From assembly GCF_000472865.1 (NCBI RefSeq), contig NZ_AXAP01000014.1, positions 62,097 to 126,096 of the forward strand: a stretch of DNA of 64,000 bases, written 5' to 3'. The notes beneath the pieces are model-generated. The model made no database searches, had not been told where the DNA came from, and saw only the letters and a list, made by a program, of their open reading frames with translations. The DNA comes from Bradyrhizobium elkanii WSM2783. Lineage in GTDB: Bacteria > Pseudomonadota > Alphaproteobacteria > Rhizobiales > Xanthobacteraceae. Positions within the stretch are counted from its first letter, which is position 1, and every line of letters begins with the position of its first letter. This document shows, piece by piece, positions 19,851 through 31,091 of the stretch. Made by a program: the position numbers and the translations under genes.

Positions 19851-19878
19851 TTGGGATGCCGGAGGGAACCTAAAGGGC

Positions 19879-19899
19879 GCGCCGCCGGATCGACGGCGC
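19879..19899 (-). terminator. Possible hairpin terminator of fliN
   Basis: Arms GCGCCGCC and GACGGCGC (one G-T wobble) lie between the fliN stop and the tRNA-Leu 5' end. Read on the minus strand they are followed by CCCTTTAGG, so the U-tract is weak. Likely an attenuating hairpin rather than a strong intrinsic terminator. Confidence 0.35.
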
Positions 19900-19950
19900 G
19901 GGATGTAACAAATCGGAAGGTGGGGGACAAGCCGATAAGTGGCCTATCAA

Positions 19951-20193
19951 CTACCTAACATCCGGGGATTTCGGCAGCATTTGCTTGACCTCGACCGCGA
20001 TCCGGTTGCGGTCGACCAGCACCACGCCGCTGGCGATCGGCAGGTTGTTGGCGAGGATCTTCACCTCGTCGGCCTCGGTGGCATCCAGTTCTATGATGGC
20101 ACCGCGGGAAAGCCGCATGACCTGGTGGATGGGCATGGTAGTGGTGCCGAGCACCACCATGAGATCGACACTGACTTTATCGAGGGTAGGCAC
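19951..20193 (-). CDS. fliN: Short FliN-like flagellar motor switch protein
   Basis: The 80-residue product is almost entirely a SpoA/FliN C-terminal domain: VSVDLMVVLGTTTMPIHQVMRLSRGAIIELDA ... DEVKILANNLPIASGVVLVDRNRIAVEV. FliN sits in the C-ring of the flagellar switch with FliM and FliG. It lacks the variable N-terminal extension of longer FliN proteins. The start is a GTG at 20193, 60 bases from the divergent lipB start. No other flagellar gene is nearby, so it is an isolated copy. The SpoA domain also occurs in type III secretion switch proteins, but the length and motif fit flagellar FliN. Confidence 0.85.
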   Translation of the reverse strand: MPTLDKVSVDLMVVLGTTTMPIHQVMRLSRGAIIELDATEADEVKILANNLPIASGVVLVDRNRIAVEVKQMLPKSPDVR

Positions 20194-20253
20194 TTTTGAA
20201 CCGCCAAACCGAGATTAGATTGTGGTTCCACCTGACCACGTGATGGTTAGCCA

Positions 20254-21006
20254 ATGGTTAATGTCCGCCAAGACCTTGATTTGACGATTTTCGGGCACCC
20301 AGACGGCGGCGAAGCCGTGGAATGGCAGATTTCGGATGCCCCGGTGCCCTACCCTGACGCTGTCGCCGCGATGGAATCACGCGTCGCCGATATCGCCGCC
20401 GGGAAAGCGCCCGAACTGGTCTGGCTCCTGGAGCATCCTCCACTCTACACCTCCGGCACCAGCGGCAAGGCCGGCGACCTCCTGGAGGCGCGCTTCCCGA
20501 TATTCCAGACCGGGCGCGGCGGTCAGATCACTTATCACGGCCCGGGCCAGCGAGTGGCCTATGTGATGCTGGACCTGAAGCGGCGCCGGCCGGATGTGCG
20601 CGCCTATGTCGCCTCGCTGGAGGAATGGATCATCCGCACCCTTGCCGCCTTCAATGTCCGCGGCGAGCGCCGCGAGGACCGCGTCGGCGTTTGGGTCAAG
20701 CGGCCGGACAAGGGATCGGGATTCGAGGACAAGATCGCAGCGATCGGGGTCCGGCTGAAGCGCTGGGTGTCCTTTCACGGCATCGCGATCAACATCGAGC
20801 CGAATCTGGCGCACTTCTCCGCGATCGTGCCCTGCGGCGTGGTTGACCCACGCTACGGCGTCACGTCACTGGTCGATCTCGGCCTGCCGGTGACGCTCAC
20901 CGATGTCGACGTGGCGCTCCGGCAGGCCTTTGCCGAGGTGTTCGGCGAAACCGAAGCGCGACCGCTGGAGACGATTCAGCACGGGGCCGCGCACGGCCTC
21001 ACATGA
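20254..21006 (+). CDS. lipB: Octanoyl-[acyl-carrier-protein]:protein N-octanoyltransferase LipB
   Basis: LipB transfers the octanoyl group from octanoyl-ACP to lipoyl domains, the first step of endogenous lipoate synthesis. The 250-residue protein shows [10 protein letters not shown], then [13 protein letters not shown] (the RGGxxTYHGPGQ signature), and DRVGVWV. The catalytic lysine is in DKIAAIGVR (Lys160) and the acyl-accepting cysteine in IVPCGVVD (Cys194). Start ATG 20254. It is divergent from fliN. The downstream genes are on the opposite strand, so it is monocistronic. Confidence 0.95.
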   Translation: MVNVRQDLDLTIFGHPDGGEAVEWQISDAPVPYPDAVAAMESRVADIAAGKAPELVWLLEHPPLYTSGTSGKAGDLLEARFPIFQTGRGGQITYHGPGQRVAYVMLDLKRRRPDVRAYVASLEEWIIRTLAAFNVRGERREDRVGVWVKRPDKGSGFEDKIAAIGVRLKRWVSFHGIAINIEPNLAHFSAIVPCGVVDPRYGVTSLVDLGLPVTLTDVDVALRQAFAEVFGETEARPLETIQHGAAHGLT

Positions 21007-21012
21007 TCGCAC

Positions 21013-21312
21013 CTACACCGTCGCCAGCACCGAGAAAGCCTCCCCTGCCTCGCGCAGGTTGAGCAGATCGGGACCGCCGGCGTCGTCTTGCACGGCATCG
21101 ACGCGTGCCGCAGTCGGCCCGCGCCGGCACGCGGCGATCATTCCCGACACGACCGCCTCGGGCCCGGCAAACACCGCTTCGACGCTGCCGTCCCGGCGGT
21201 TGCGTACCCAGCCATTGAGCCGGCGCAGGTGCGCCTGGTGTTCGACCCAGGCGCGGTAGCCGACGCCCTGGACGCGACCGCGGATCATGACATGACGGAT
21301 CGTGTCGCTCAC
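21013..21312 (-). CDS. acyP: Acylphosphatase
   Basis: A 99-residue protein with both acylphosphatase signatures: [14 protein letters not shown], containing the phosphate-binding loop and catalytic arginine, and [17 protein letters not shown], with the catalytic asparagine. It hydrolyses acyl phosphates in the cytoplasm. The GTG start at 21312 overlaps the stop of the upstream lyase gene as GTGA, so the two are translationally coupled. Convergent with lipB, with only 6 bases between stops. Confidence 0.95.
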   Translation of the reverse strand: MSDTIRHVMIRGRVQGVGYRAWVEHQAHLRRLNGWVRNRRDGSVEAVFAGPEAVVSGMIAACRRGPTAARVDAVQDDAGGPDLLNLREAGEAFSVLATV

Positions 21313-22175
21313 TTCTTCAGTCCGAGAAATTCGCTGCCGCGCGCTTTCGTCTCAGCCTCGCGCATCGCACGGCCGGTCAGTTCCGGGGATGGCAGCCCTT
21401 TCAGGCTTTTCGGCGACGCGCCCTCGCGCAGCGCCTTCAGCGTCTCATAGACCGCCTGCGTCGCCGCTGCGAACGGCGCATGGCCTTGCAGCGCAATCCG
21501 CACGCGCAGGCCCGCGAGATAATCCGGCGCAGCCATCTCCTCCGGCGCACCGCCGAGCACGATCGGCAGTGTCGTTACCGCGGAGATCGCTTCCAGCTCC
21601 GCCTTGACCTTAATGCCGGTGAAGAACAACGCATCGACACCGGTGGCCTCATAGGCCTTTGCTCGCGCGATTGCATCGTCAAGGCCGGTGATCGACACCG
21701 CGCCGGTGCGGCCAATGATGACGAGCGATGGATCGCCGCGGCCGTCGAGCGCCGCCTTCATCTTGCCGATGCCTTCATCGAGCGGAATCAGTTGCGTCTT
21801 GGCCTCGCCAAACGCCTGCGGCAGCAAGGTGTCCTCGATGGTGAGGCCAGCGGCGCCGGCGGCCTCAAGCTCCTGCACCGTGCGGCGGACGTTCAGTGCA
21901 TTGCCATAGCCGTGGTCGGCATCGACAAGCACAGGGAGAGCAGAGGCCCGTGACATCCGCCGCATCTGCTCGGCAAGCTCGGTCAACGTAATCAGTGCGA
22001 TGTCGGGATCGCCGAGCACCGCGAGTGAGGCGACGGATCCGCCGAACATGCCGACCTCGAAGCCGAGATCCTCGGCAATCCGGATCGACGTCGCATCGTA
22101 GACCGAACCTGGCCGAACGCAGCCGGTGCCGGCAAGGATCGAACGCAGTGCTTCGCGTCGCGCACGGAAGGTCAT
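21309..22175 (-). CDS. Isocitrate lyase/PEP mutase superfamily protein, oxaloacetate decarboxylase-like
   Basis: The 288-residue TIM-barrel protein belongs to the isocitrate lyase/PEP mutase superfamily. It shows [30 protein letters not shown] near the N-terminus, the metal-binding loop [19 protein letters not shown] and [11 protein letters not shown]. These features match the Pseudomonas-type oxaloacetate decarboxylase branch, which lacks the isocitrate lyase KKCGH loop. The likely reaction is magnesium-dependent oxaloacetate to pyruvate plus CO2, but branch assignment is from remembered features. It is co-transcribed with acyP through a 4-base overlap; pccA lies upstream on the same strand. 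Confidence 0.85.
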   Translation of the reverse strand: MTFRARREALRSILAGTGCVRPGSVYDATSIRIAEDLGFEVGMFGGSVASLAVLGDPDIALITLTELAEQMRRMSRASALPVLVDADHGYGNALNVRRTVQELEAAGAAGLTIEDTLLPQAFGEAKTQLIPLDEGIGKMKAALDGRGDPSLVIIGRTGAVSITGLDDAIARAKAYEATGVDALFFTGIKVKAELEAISAVTTLPIVLGGAPEEMAAPDYLAGLRVRIALQGHAPFAAATQAVYETLKALREGASPKSLKGLPSPELTGRAMREAETKARGSEFLGLKK

Positions 22176-22198
22176 GGGAGCTCTCTCTATGTCAGCTT

Positions 22199-22245
22199 GG
22201 GCACGATCCTTTCGCGGAACCGGTATCCACGTTCCGGATCATGCT

Positions 22246-22248
<3 letters not shown>
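22199..22248 (-). repeat. Dispersed palindromic repeat at the 3' end of pccA
   Basis: On the minus strand it begins CTAGAGCATGATCCGG and continues with a GGAACG ... GTTCCGCG inverted motif. The same 16-mer recurs on the plus strand at 24754-24769. The TAG stop of pccA is the TAG of this 16-mer, so the element abuts the coding end. I recall this family as very common between Bradyrhizobium genes. Confidence 0.6.
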
Positions 22249-24261
<2,013 letters not shown>

Positions 24262-24409
24262 GTGCTTCTTGCTTGAGCGTTTGGGCAGGATCTTCGCCCG
24301 CAATGTGGTACGGGCGGTGGGCGTCTCAATTAACGTGGTACAGGAAAACTCAGGAGAGGCAACGGTCTATATAAGGAGGCGGCCGGCTTGCACCCGGCGC
24401 CCGAAGCCA

Positions 24410-24619
24410 TCAACCCGAATAGGTATTAAATCTACCACGGACATGGGCGCGAGAGACGGCCTTCATCAGCTCGCTGACCTCGTTTTCCAGATAGTCATTG
24501 GCCACGATCAGCGCGCGGACGGTGGCCCGCATATCCCCGCCGCAGGCCGCGATCGCCTCATCCACGGCAGCTTCTAAGCCGTCGATATCCTCGCTGCTGG
24601 CACTGGGAAGAGAGGACAT
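24410..24619 (-). CDS. Small conserved-looking hypothetical protein
   Basis: A 69-residue acidic, helical protein upstream of pccA on the same strand. It contains EAAVDEAIAACGGDMRATVRALIVAN followed by a heptad-like DYLENEVSELMKAVSRA segment, so a short helical bundle or coiled coil is likely. No signal peptide or membrane segment. The ATG at 24619 is preferred over 24649, where the extra residues look unlike coding. I believe small proteins of this type occur in Bradyrhizobium, but I do not recognise a named family. Confidence 0.6.
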   Translation of the reverse strand: MSSLPSASSEDIDGLEAAVDEAIAACGGDMRATVRALIVANDYLENEVSELMKAVSRAHVRGRFNTYSG

Positions 24620-24756
24620 CTGGCGGTTTCCGGGATGCGGGGCGAGCACTTATGTTCTATTTTTGTTCTCAACAAGTCAACCATGGATCCGTCACTGTCG
24701 ACCAGTTCCGGCGGCTTTTTCCCAATGCGGAATAGCTTCGCGGGAGCTTCGTGCTA

Positions 24757-24877
24757 GAGCATGATCCGGTGGAAACCGGTTTTCCCTCGCGACAAACGCG
24801 AAGCGTTTGCGCGGAGATCATGCTCAAACAAGAAAGATGAGATCATGATCCGATTCCGTCCAATCGGCTCATGATCT
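24757..24877. repeat. Pair of palindromic elements (dispersed repeat family)
   Basis: Two hairpins lie in tandem. The first has arms GAGCATGATC (24757) and GATCATGCTC (ends 24825). The second has 16-base arms matching at 15 positions (24840-24855 and 24862-24877, centred on AATCGG). The first shares CTAGAGCATGATCCGG with the element at 22199-22248. They sit just upstream of the nuclease gene and may affect transcript ends. Confidence 0.6.
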
Positions 24878-24908
24878 TGAACCTTTGCCCCCGCACGCCA
24901 CCCCATCG

Positions 24909-25679
24909 ATGCAGACCATGCCATTACGCACATTGATCGCAGGGCTGATCTTGATAGCCCTTCCGGCGAGCCAAGGCTTCGCCGCCAACGCTACCGTCAG
25001 GGACGGCAGCACGCTGCAGCTCGGCAACGTGACCTATCGGCTCGATGGCATCGACGTGCCTCCGATCGACCAATTGTGCATCGACGAGCATGCCGAGAGC
25101 TGGACCTGCGGCATCGAGGCCCGCGACCAGTTGGCGAAGCTAATCGGCGATCGTCAGGTCCGCTGCGACGATCTCGGTCCCGACCCGGCCTACAAGAAAC
25201 GACATCTCGGCGTGTGCAAGATCGAAGGCGACCCGACCAGCCTTAGCGAGGTGATGGTCCAGCGGGGCTTTGCCCTGAACGTCGAGGCTTCTGCCACCGG
25301 CCGCTTCAAGCCTGACGAGGCGCGCGCCAGGGAAGACCGCCAGGGCATGTGGAAAGGCTGCTTTGTTGCCCCGCAGGAGTTCCGCCGCGGCAAGCAGGAT
25401 GGCGCGCTGCTGGGCGCATCATGTCCCGCCGACCGCGATCGCGCGATCCGCGACGTGCTCTTCCCTGAAGATCTTCCCATGCCGGCAAGCTGCAACATCA
25501 AGGGCAAGTTCGCCGTGCGCGCCCGCGTCACCGGCGATATCGGCATCTACCACTTGCAGGCGTGCCGCAGTTACCCTGGATTAACCAGGCCAGACCGCTG
25601 GTTCTGCTCTGAAGATGACGCACAAGCGGCGGGGTTCCGCAGGGCCTATAACTGCAGGCCCGGCACCAAGGCCAAATGA
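24909..25679 (+). CDS. Exported thermonuclease (SNase-like) family protein
   Basis: About 256 residues with an N-terminal signal (LRTLIAGLILIALPASQGFAAN). A staphylococcal nuclease-like OB-fold follows: VRDGSTLQLGNVTYRLDGIDVPPIDQLC, GIEARDQLAKLIGDRQVRC, HLGVCKIEGDPTSLSEVMVQRGFAL. Six or more cysteines suggest disulphides outside the cytoplasm. The usual catalytic arginines are only partly recognisable (RLDGID), so nuclease activity is uncertain. A C-terminal extension after about residue 170 is Cys-containing and unknown. Start choice among 24909 and 24918 is open because no good ribosome site is visible. Confidence 0.75.
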   Translation: MQTMPLRTLIAGLILIALPASQGFAANATVRDGSTLQLGNVTYRLDGIDVPPIDQLCIDEHAESWTCGIEARDQLAKLIGDRQVRCDDLGPDPAYKKRHLGVCKIEGDPTSLSEVMVQRGFALNVEASATGRFKPDEARAREDRQGMWKGCFVAPQEFRRGKQDGALLGASCPADRDRAIRDVLFPEDLPMPASCNIKGKFAVRARVTGDIGIYHLQACRSYPGLTRPDRWFCSEDDAQAAGFRRAYNCRPGTKAK

Positions 25680-25734
25680 TGCTGGCAAGCCCTCTTCCGT
25701 TGTGTGAGACTGCGGAAAGAGGTCGCCCGCCCCG

Positions 25735-28200
25735 ATGCCGCCAGACCCTATGAACGTCCTTCCCGAGACGGTCGCCGCTGAACGGCTGCGCCAGCATCTG
25801 GAAGAAATTGCCCGCGAACGTGACCGCGCGCATCGCGAATTGCAGGAGCGCGAGGCGGAGCTTGCCCGGATCCAGCGTATCGGCCGCGTCGGCGGTGTCG
25901 AGGTCGATTTCCGCGAGGGCTTCCGCAACCGCCGCTCGCCGGAATACCTGATCATCCATGGACTGGGGTCGGATGCGGTGAACGAAACCCACGAGGATTG
26001 GGTCGACCGCATCCACCCCGACGATCGTGACCGCGCGATCGGGCATTTCTTCGATGCCCTGGCCGGGACGAGCGGAGACTATATGGCGGAATACCGGATC
26101 CTCCGTCCGAGCGACGGTGAGGTCAGGTGGATCGCCGTCATCGGGGAAATCGAGCGCGACCGCGACGGCCGCGCACTCCGTCTGGTCGGCGCCCATATCG
26201 ACATCACCGAACGCATGCTCGCCCAGGAAAAGCTGCGCGAAAGCGAGGAGCGCTTCCGCCTCATCGCCGACAGCGCGCCGGTTCCGATCTGGGTGACCAA
26301 ACTCGACCGCACCCGCTCCTTCGCCAACCGGGCCTATATCGATTTCCTCGGCCTTCCCTTCGAAGAAGCCATCAAGTTCGACTGGCGCAAGCGGCTGCAC
26401 CCTGACGACATGTCGCGCATCGTGCAGGAATCGATCGCGGGCGAAGCTTCGCTCAAGCCTTTCGTGCTGGAGGCGCGCTATCTGCGCGCCGACGGCGAAT
26501 GGCGCTGGCTCAGGTCGGAGTCGCAACCGCGCTGGGATCCGACCGGCAACCACATCGGCTTCATCGGGGTCGCCCACGACATCACCGCGGCCAAGCAGGC
26601 CGAGATCGAGCTGCGCCGGCTGAACGAAACGCTCGAACTGCGTATCTCCGAGCGCACCGCGCAGCTCGAAGCCAGCGAAGCGCAAATGCGCGCGATCTTC
26701 GAGACCAGCCACCAGTATCAGGTGCTGCTCGATCAGCACGGCGACGTGCTCCATGCCAACCGGACGGCACTGGCCGGCATCCGCGCCGAGGCCCGTGATG
26801 CCATCGGCAAGCCGTTCTGGGAAACGCCCTGGTTCGCCGCGACCGACGACTTGCCCAAGCTGGTTCGCAACGCCTTCATGGCGGTCATGAAGGGCGACGA
26901 CGTCAAGACCGAGATGATGCTGCGGCTTCCGGTCGGCGAGCGCTATTTCGATTTCGCGATGCGGCCGCTTCGCGACCAGCACGGCACTGTGATTGGCGCC
27001 GTGGCCGAAGCCGTCGACATCACCGAACGCCGCCAGGGCGAAGAGGTGCTACGGCAATCGCAGAAGATGGAAGCCGTCGGCCAGCTCACCGGCGGCGTGG
27101 CTCACGACTTCAACAATCTGCTGACCATCATCCGCTCCGCGACCGACTTCATGCGCCGCCGCGACCTGCCCGAAGAGCGCCGTCATCGCTACATCGACGC
27201 GATCTCCGAGACGGTGGAGCGCGCCTCGAAGCTGACCGCGCAGCTATTGGCGTTCGCCCGCCGCCAGCCGCTGAAGCCGCAGGTCTTCAATGTCGGCGCG
27301 CAGGTCGAGGGCGTGACCCAGCTTATCCGGCCGCTGGTCGGTGCGCGCATCCAGATCGACGTCGAGATCGACGACCCCGATTGCTTTGCGATCGCCGACA
27401 TCGCCCAATTCGAGACCGCACTGATCAATCTCGCGGTGAACGGCCGCGACGCCATGGACGGTGAAGGCCGCCTCTCCATTGCGGTGCGGAAGGTGCGGGG
27501 CATCCCTGCCCTGCGCGCCCAGCCGGCGCGCCGCGGCGACTTTGTCGCGATCACCATGGCCGATAGCGGCAGCGGCATCGCGCCCGATCATCTGCAATCG
27601 ATCTTCGAACCGTTCTTCACCACCAAGGAAGTCGGCAAGGGAACCGGGCTTGGCCTGAGCCAGGCATTTGGCTTTGCCAAGCAGTCCGACGGCGACATCG
27701 ATGTGGTCAGTACGCTCGGACGAGGCGCGGCCTTCACGATCTATCTGCCGCAGGCAGCACGACCGGCCGATGCGGCGTCCGCTGCAGCCATCGCCAGCGA
27801 GCCGGCAACCACGGGCCGCGGCTACCGCGTCCTGGTCGTGGAGGACAATGACGAGGTCGGGCAGTTCTCCACCGAGCTGCTCGAAGATCTCGGATACTCG
27901 GTCAAACGCGTGGCGAATGCCAATGCAGCGCTTGCCCTGTTGTCCGAAGACGAGTTTTCCGCCGACCTCGTATTCTCCGACGTCATCATGCCCGGCATGA
28001 ACGGCGTGGAGCTCGCCAGCGTGATCCGCGACCGCTATCCCGGGCTGCCGGTCGTCCTGACGAGCGGATACAGCAACGTGCTCGCCGAAAATGCGCATCG
28101 CGGATTCGAGCTGATCCAGAAACCCTATTCGGTCGAGTCGCTGTCGCGCATCCTACGGAAAGCGATCGTCGATCGGGGGTCGATCAGTTCGACCGTCTGA
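25735..28200 (+). CDS. PAS-domain hybrid histidine kinase with C-terminal receiver
   Basis: The 821-residue cytoplasmic hybrid kinase has an N-terminal coiled coil (residues 12-45) and three PAS/PAC units (about 48-165, 170-297, 325-440, each ending in a DITER or DITAA-type motif). The HisKA domain has phospho-accepting His457 in GGVAHDFNNLL. The HATPase region carries the N-box NLAVNGRDAM, DSGSGIAP and GTGLGLSQ. A C-terminal receiver (about 695-815) has acidic residues in VVEDND and phospho-acceptor Asp749 in FSDVIMPGMNG. No transmembrane segment is seen, so it senses an internal cue. No separate response regulator is adjacent. The architecture is common in rhizobia; the signal is unknown. 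Confidence 0.92.
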   Translation: MPPDPMNVLPETVAAERLRQHLEEIARERDRAHRELQEREAELARIQRIGRVGGVEVDFREGFRNRRSPEYLIIHGLGSDAVNETHEDWVDRIHPDDRDRAIGHFFDALAGTSGDYMAEYRILRPSDGEVRWIAVIGEIERDRDGRALRLVGAHIDITERMLAQEKLRESEERFRLIADSAPVPIWVTKLDRTRSFANRAYIDFLGLPFEEAIKFDWRKRLHPDDMSRIVQESIAGEASLKPFVLEARYLRADGEWRWLRSESQPRWDPTGNHIGFIGVAHDITAAKQAEIELRRLNETLELRISERTAQLEASEAQMRAIFETSHQYQVLLDQHGDVLHANRTALAGIRAEARDAIGKPFWETPWFAATDDLPKLVRNAFMAVMKGDDVKTEMMLRLPVGERYFDFAMRPLRDQHGTVIGAVAEAVDITERRQGEEVLRQSQKMEAVGQLTGGVAHDFNNLLTIIRSATDFMRRRDLPEERRHRYIDAISETVERASKLTAQLLAFARRQPLKPQVFNVGAQVEGVTQLIRPLVGARIQIDVEIDDPDCFAIADIAQFETALINLAVNGRDAMDGEGRLSIAVRKVRGIPALRAQPARRGDFVAITMADSGSGIAPDHLQSIFEPFFTTKEVGKGTGLGLSQAFGFAKQSDGDIDVVSTLGRGAAFTIYLPQAARPADAASAAAIASEPATTGRGYRVLVVEDNDEVGQFSTELLEDLGYSVKRVANANAALALLSEDEFSADLVFSDVIMPGMNGVELASVIRDRYPGLPVVLTSGYSNVLAENAHRGFELIQKPYSVESLSRILRKAIVDRGSISSTV

Positions 28201-28289
28201 GCCTTAACGTCTGCGGCCTTAACCTCTGCCCTCCGTTGGAACGACATCCGCCGTCGGCCGTTCTTGCCGATAAACGGAGGATTAAGACG

Positions 28290-28760
28290 ATGGCACCCTC
28301 ATCGCGTCAACGACGCGTCACCGGCAGGGTGATGCACGAATTCAAGCATGGCGAACTGAAGAGCGGCCGTGGCGGCCGCGCCGGCAAGGTCAAGAATCGT
28401 CGGCAGGCGATCGCCATTGCGCTGCAGGAAGCGGGCGCCTCCAAATACCAGAGCGAGCGCAGCAACCGTCGTGACCTGCGCCGTACCGAACAAAAGGAAG
28501 CGCAGGGCCGTACCGCCCAGCAGGAACGCGAGGGCAAGTCGCATGTCGGGGCTTCCGGCAAGCGGGAAAGCAGCCGCGCGATGGGCGGCCGCAATGCCCG
28601 CAAGCTCACCGCCCGCGGACGCAAGGCGGCACGCTCGCGCGCCCGCAAGCGCGACGGACATACGCGGCGAGAGCTTTACGCGAGGGCTCAGCGACGCGGA
28701 ATCGAAGGCCGCTCGAAAATGACGAAGCGGCAGTTGGAGAACGCGCTCGGCGTGCGCTAA
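28290..28760 (+). CDS. DUF6496 domain protein, highly basic
   Basis: A 156-residue Arg/Lys-rich protein. The DUF6496 signature is near residues 13-52 (VMHEFKHGELKSGRGG, KVKNRRQAIAIALQEAG). A basic linker follows, and a C-terminal segment (RRELYARAQRRGIEGRSKMTKRQLENAL) resembles the short helix-extended-helix of Rho-N/SAP-like nucleic-acid-binding motifs. The ATG at 28290 has GGAGG 8 bases upstream. Composition suggests DNA or RNA binding, but no function is established. Confidence 0.8.
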   Translation: MAPSSRQRRVTGRVMHEFKHGELKSGRGGRAGKVKNRRQAIAIALQEAGASKYQSERSNRRDLRRTEQKEAQGRTAQQEREGKSHVGASGKRESSRAMGGRNARKLTARGRKAARSRARKRDGHTRRELYARAQRRGIEGRSKMTKRQLENALGVR

Positions 28761-28784
28761 GCGCGTCTCCTCTTGCTATTGGCA

Positions 28785-29231
28785 CTATTGGGCCGCGATA
28801 TCGATGAGGGCGATGCCGAGGTCCGCCCTCTTCTTCCGCCGAAGCTTTGCCGGCGCTTCCGTCAGCACAACCTCAAGCGTCGGCCGCACCACGCCCGCGA
28901 GCAGGTGGCCGCCGCGCGTGGAGCCATCCGACAGCCCGAGCACGATGTGAACGTGCAGACTGGCCTTGCCGTCATCGCCGATCGCGACGTCGCCGATCGC
29001 GCTCAGCACCTCGCATTGCTCGTTGACCTCGATCTTCCGGTAGGATTTCGAGCCGAAATCGAACCAGCCGACGGTCGCCTTCTCGAACGCGCCGATCGCG
29101 GTCAGCGTCGCCGCCGAGATCCTGGCCTCGTTGGCGAACTTCGTCAGCGCCGCGAATGCTTCCTCGCCCGTGTCGAGGATGACGACATGGACCTGCGCGC
29201 CCGGCTCGTCGGAGATCAATTTGCTTTGCAT
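28785..29231 (-). CDS. PPC-domain (DUF296) DNA-binding-like protein
   Basis: A 148-residue single PPC/DUF296 domain. The conserved GEEAFAALTKFANEARISAATLTAIGAF start and the metal-site histidines of SLHVHIVLGLSDGSTRGGHLLAGVV are present. In plants this fold is the AT-hook-associated PPC domain; the bacterial versions are stand-alone trimers of unknown role. It lies 16 bases downstream of the PfpI-like gene and is probably in the same transcript. Confidence 0.85.
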   Translation of the reverse strand: MQSKLISDEPGAQVHVVILDTGEEAFAALTKFANEARISAATLTAIGAFEKATVGWFDFGSKSYRKIEVNEQCEVLSAIGDVAIGDDGKASLHVHIVLGLSDGSTRGGHLLAGVVRPTLEVVLTEAPAKLRRKKRADLGIALIDIAAQ

Positions 29232-29247
29232 CGGCTGGCTCGCTTCA

Positions 29248-29808
29248 TCAGGCTGCGCTGCGCTGGGTGTGGCGGCCTTCCTTCACCTCCTCGATGATCT
29301 TGGCACTGAAGGCTTCGAGATCGCCGGGATTGCGGGAAGTGATCACGCCCTGGTCGGTTACCACCTGGGAGTCTTCCCACTTGGCACCAGCATTCATCAC
29401 GTCGGTCTTGATCGACTTGTACGAAGTCATCCGCCGCCCCTTGGCAATGCCGGTTTCGATCAGAAGCCACGGCGCGTGGCAGACCGCCGCGACGACCTTC
29501 TTGGCGTCGAATATCTCCTTGATGAATTTCAGCGCCTTCGGCTCGGCCCGCAGCAGGTCCGGATTGATCTGTCCGCCCGGCAGCACGATCGCGTCGTAGT
29601 CGGACGCGGAGACCTGGTCGAGCGTCTTGTCGACCTTCACCGGCCGGCCCCAATCCTTGATGTCCCAGCCCTTGATCTCGCCTGCGGCCAGCGAAATCAC
29701 GTCGACGGTTGCGCCGGCCTTCTTGAGCCGGTCGCGCGGCACCTCCAGTTCCGACTGTTCGAAGCCGTGGGTTGCGAGGATTGCGATCTTCTTGCCTTTC
29801 AAGTCCAT
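29248..29808 (-). CDS. PfpI/YhbO-type DJ-1 superfamily protein
   Basis: The 186-residue class I glutamine amidotransferase-like protein of the DJ-1/PfpI family shows KKIAILATHGFEQSEL at the start, IVLPGGQINPDLLR, and the nucleophile elbow AAVCHAPW with Cys110 and an adjacent histidine. Family members act in protein deglycation or chaperoning, or as intracellular proteases, usually in stress defence. The ATG at 29808 has GGAG upstream; an open extension to 29979 lacks family similarity. It precedes the PPC-domain gene on the same strand. Confidence 0.9.
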   Translation of the reverse strand: MDLKGKKIAILATHGFEQSELEVPRDRLKKAGATVDVISLAAGEIKGWDIKDWGRPVKVDKTLDQVSASDYDAIVLPGGQINPDLLRAEPKALKFIKEIFDAKKVVAAVCHAPWLLIETGIAKGRRMTSYKSIKTDVMNAGAKWEDSQVVTDQGVITSRNPGDLEAFSAKIIEEVKEGRHTQRSAA

Positions 29809-29917
29809 GGGAAACTCCGTCGCAGTGGATGGGAGATGCCGACCAATCGGCAATGCCGAACATCGTTCCTGCGCAACGGTGAATTGATCCCCGCTTCGCC
29901 CGGAACCGAGGCTGACG

Positions 29918-30994
29918 CTATTTCGGATTCGGCTGGACGAGCCCCGCTGCCGGATCCTGCAACTTGCCCTCACGCGCAAGCTTCACCGCGTTGCCGAGCG
30001 CTCGCGCGACATTCAAGGTCTGTTCCTGGAACGCTTTGTCCTCATCGAGTGCCTGATGTGAGGTCGCGTAAGGCTCCATGTAGCCGATATAGCCGTCGAG
30101 CTCACCCGTTCGGCCGGCCGGGATCAGCCCCATATCCGTCAGCCAATCCGATAGCGAACGTCGCATCGTTTCCGCGCCAACGGAATCTCCGTGCACGACG
30201 AGACCAAAGTTGCGGCCGGCGAGATGCCGCGGATAAGGCCAGCCCTTCAACTCGAGCGCCTTGGCCTCATCCGCGTGTTTGCCGTGGGTGGAGGTCGGGT
30301 CGGGATTGCAGCCATCGGCACAAACCATCCGATCGATCATGGCTTTCAGCCCCGTCGGCGCGTGATACCAATTCACCGGCGATACGATGAGGATGCCGTG
30401 GGCCGCCACCCATAGCGGATAGATATCGTTCATCCAGTCGTCGGTCTGGCCGAGCGCGTAATTCGGATAGCAACTGCAGGGCCAGTGACACAGCGCAGGC
30501 GATGTCGAGACGCAGGACTTGCAGGGATGGATTTGCTTGCCGAACTCGGATGCCAGTCGCGAGAGATCGAGGATGTCGACGGCAAGGCCCATCTCGACGA
30601 ACACAGGCTCGGCGAGCTTGACCAATCGCCAGCTCTTGGACATTTCACCGGGGCAGGTATGCTCGCTGCGTGAGGAGCCGTTGATGATCAGGATGCGCGG
30701 TCTCTCCGCCGCATCGTCGTGGCGCCGCTGCGCCGCCAGGATCGCCTCGCGCGCCGCGAGCCAATCCACCGCCAGTTCGTATTCCGGATCGACGAAGCCC
30801 GGCCCCGCTTTGCGCGTCAGCGGCGACTTGCGCGAATGACTGTAGGCATCCCACGCCGCGTCGATGATGGCATCGATCTCCCGCTGCAGCGGCCTGAAGG
30901 CGGGATCGACGAAACGGCTGCGGTAGCGCTCCGCAAACTCCTCGCGCGGCAATTTGACTGATGGCATCCCCTTGCGGACGTCCGGCGCCGTCAT
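29918..30994 (-). CDS. NAD(P)H-dependent FMN reductase-like flavodoxin-fold protein
   Basis: The 358-residue protein has a flavodoxin-like core starting at RILIINGSSRSEHTC (about residue 100), the FMN phosphate loop of NADPH-dependent FMN reductases. The core also contains GILIVSPVNWYHAPTGLKAMIDRM. The roughly 95-residue N-terminal helical extension is unusual for this family, and a Cys-rich insert (HPCKSCVSTSPALCHWPCSCYP) could bind metal or form disulphides. Likely a quinone or flavin reductase. The tail lies 109 bases upstream of the PfpI-like gene on the same strand. Confidence 0.82.
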   Translation of the reverse strand: MTAPDVRKGMPSVKLPREEFAERYRSRFVDPAFRPLQREIDAIIDAAWDAYSHSRKSPLTRKAGPGFVDPEYELAVDWLAAREAILAAQRRHDDAAERPRILIINGSSRSEHTCPGEMSKSWRLVKLAEPVFVEMGLAVDILDLSRLASEFGKQIHPCKSCVSTSPALCHWPCSCYPNYALGQTDDWMNDIYPLWVAAHGILIVSPVNWYHAPTGLKAMIDRMVCADGCNPDPTSTHGKHADEAKALELKGWPYPRHLAGRNFGLVVHGDSVGAETMRRSLSDWLTDMGLIPAGRTGELDGYIGYMEPYATSHQALDEDKAFQEQTLNVARALGNAVKLAREGKLQDPAAGLVQPNPK

Positions 30995-31091
30995 GTCGCA
31001 CCCCGCCGTAGATGAACGTTAGATGACATGTCGCGTTAACAACACGACATCGGCGACGGTTCCGGCGCGGCGAGAAAGGAGTGCGGCCAGG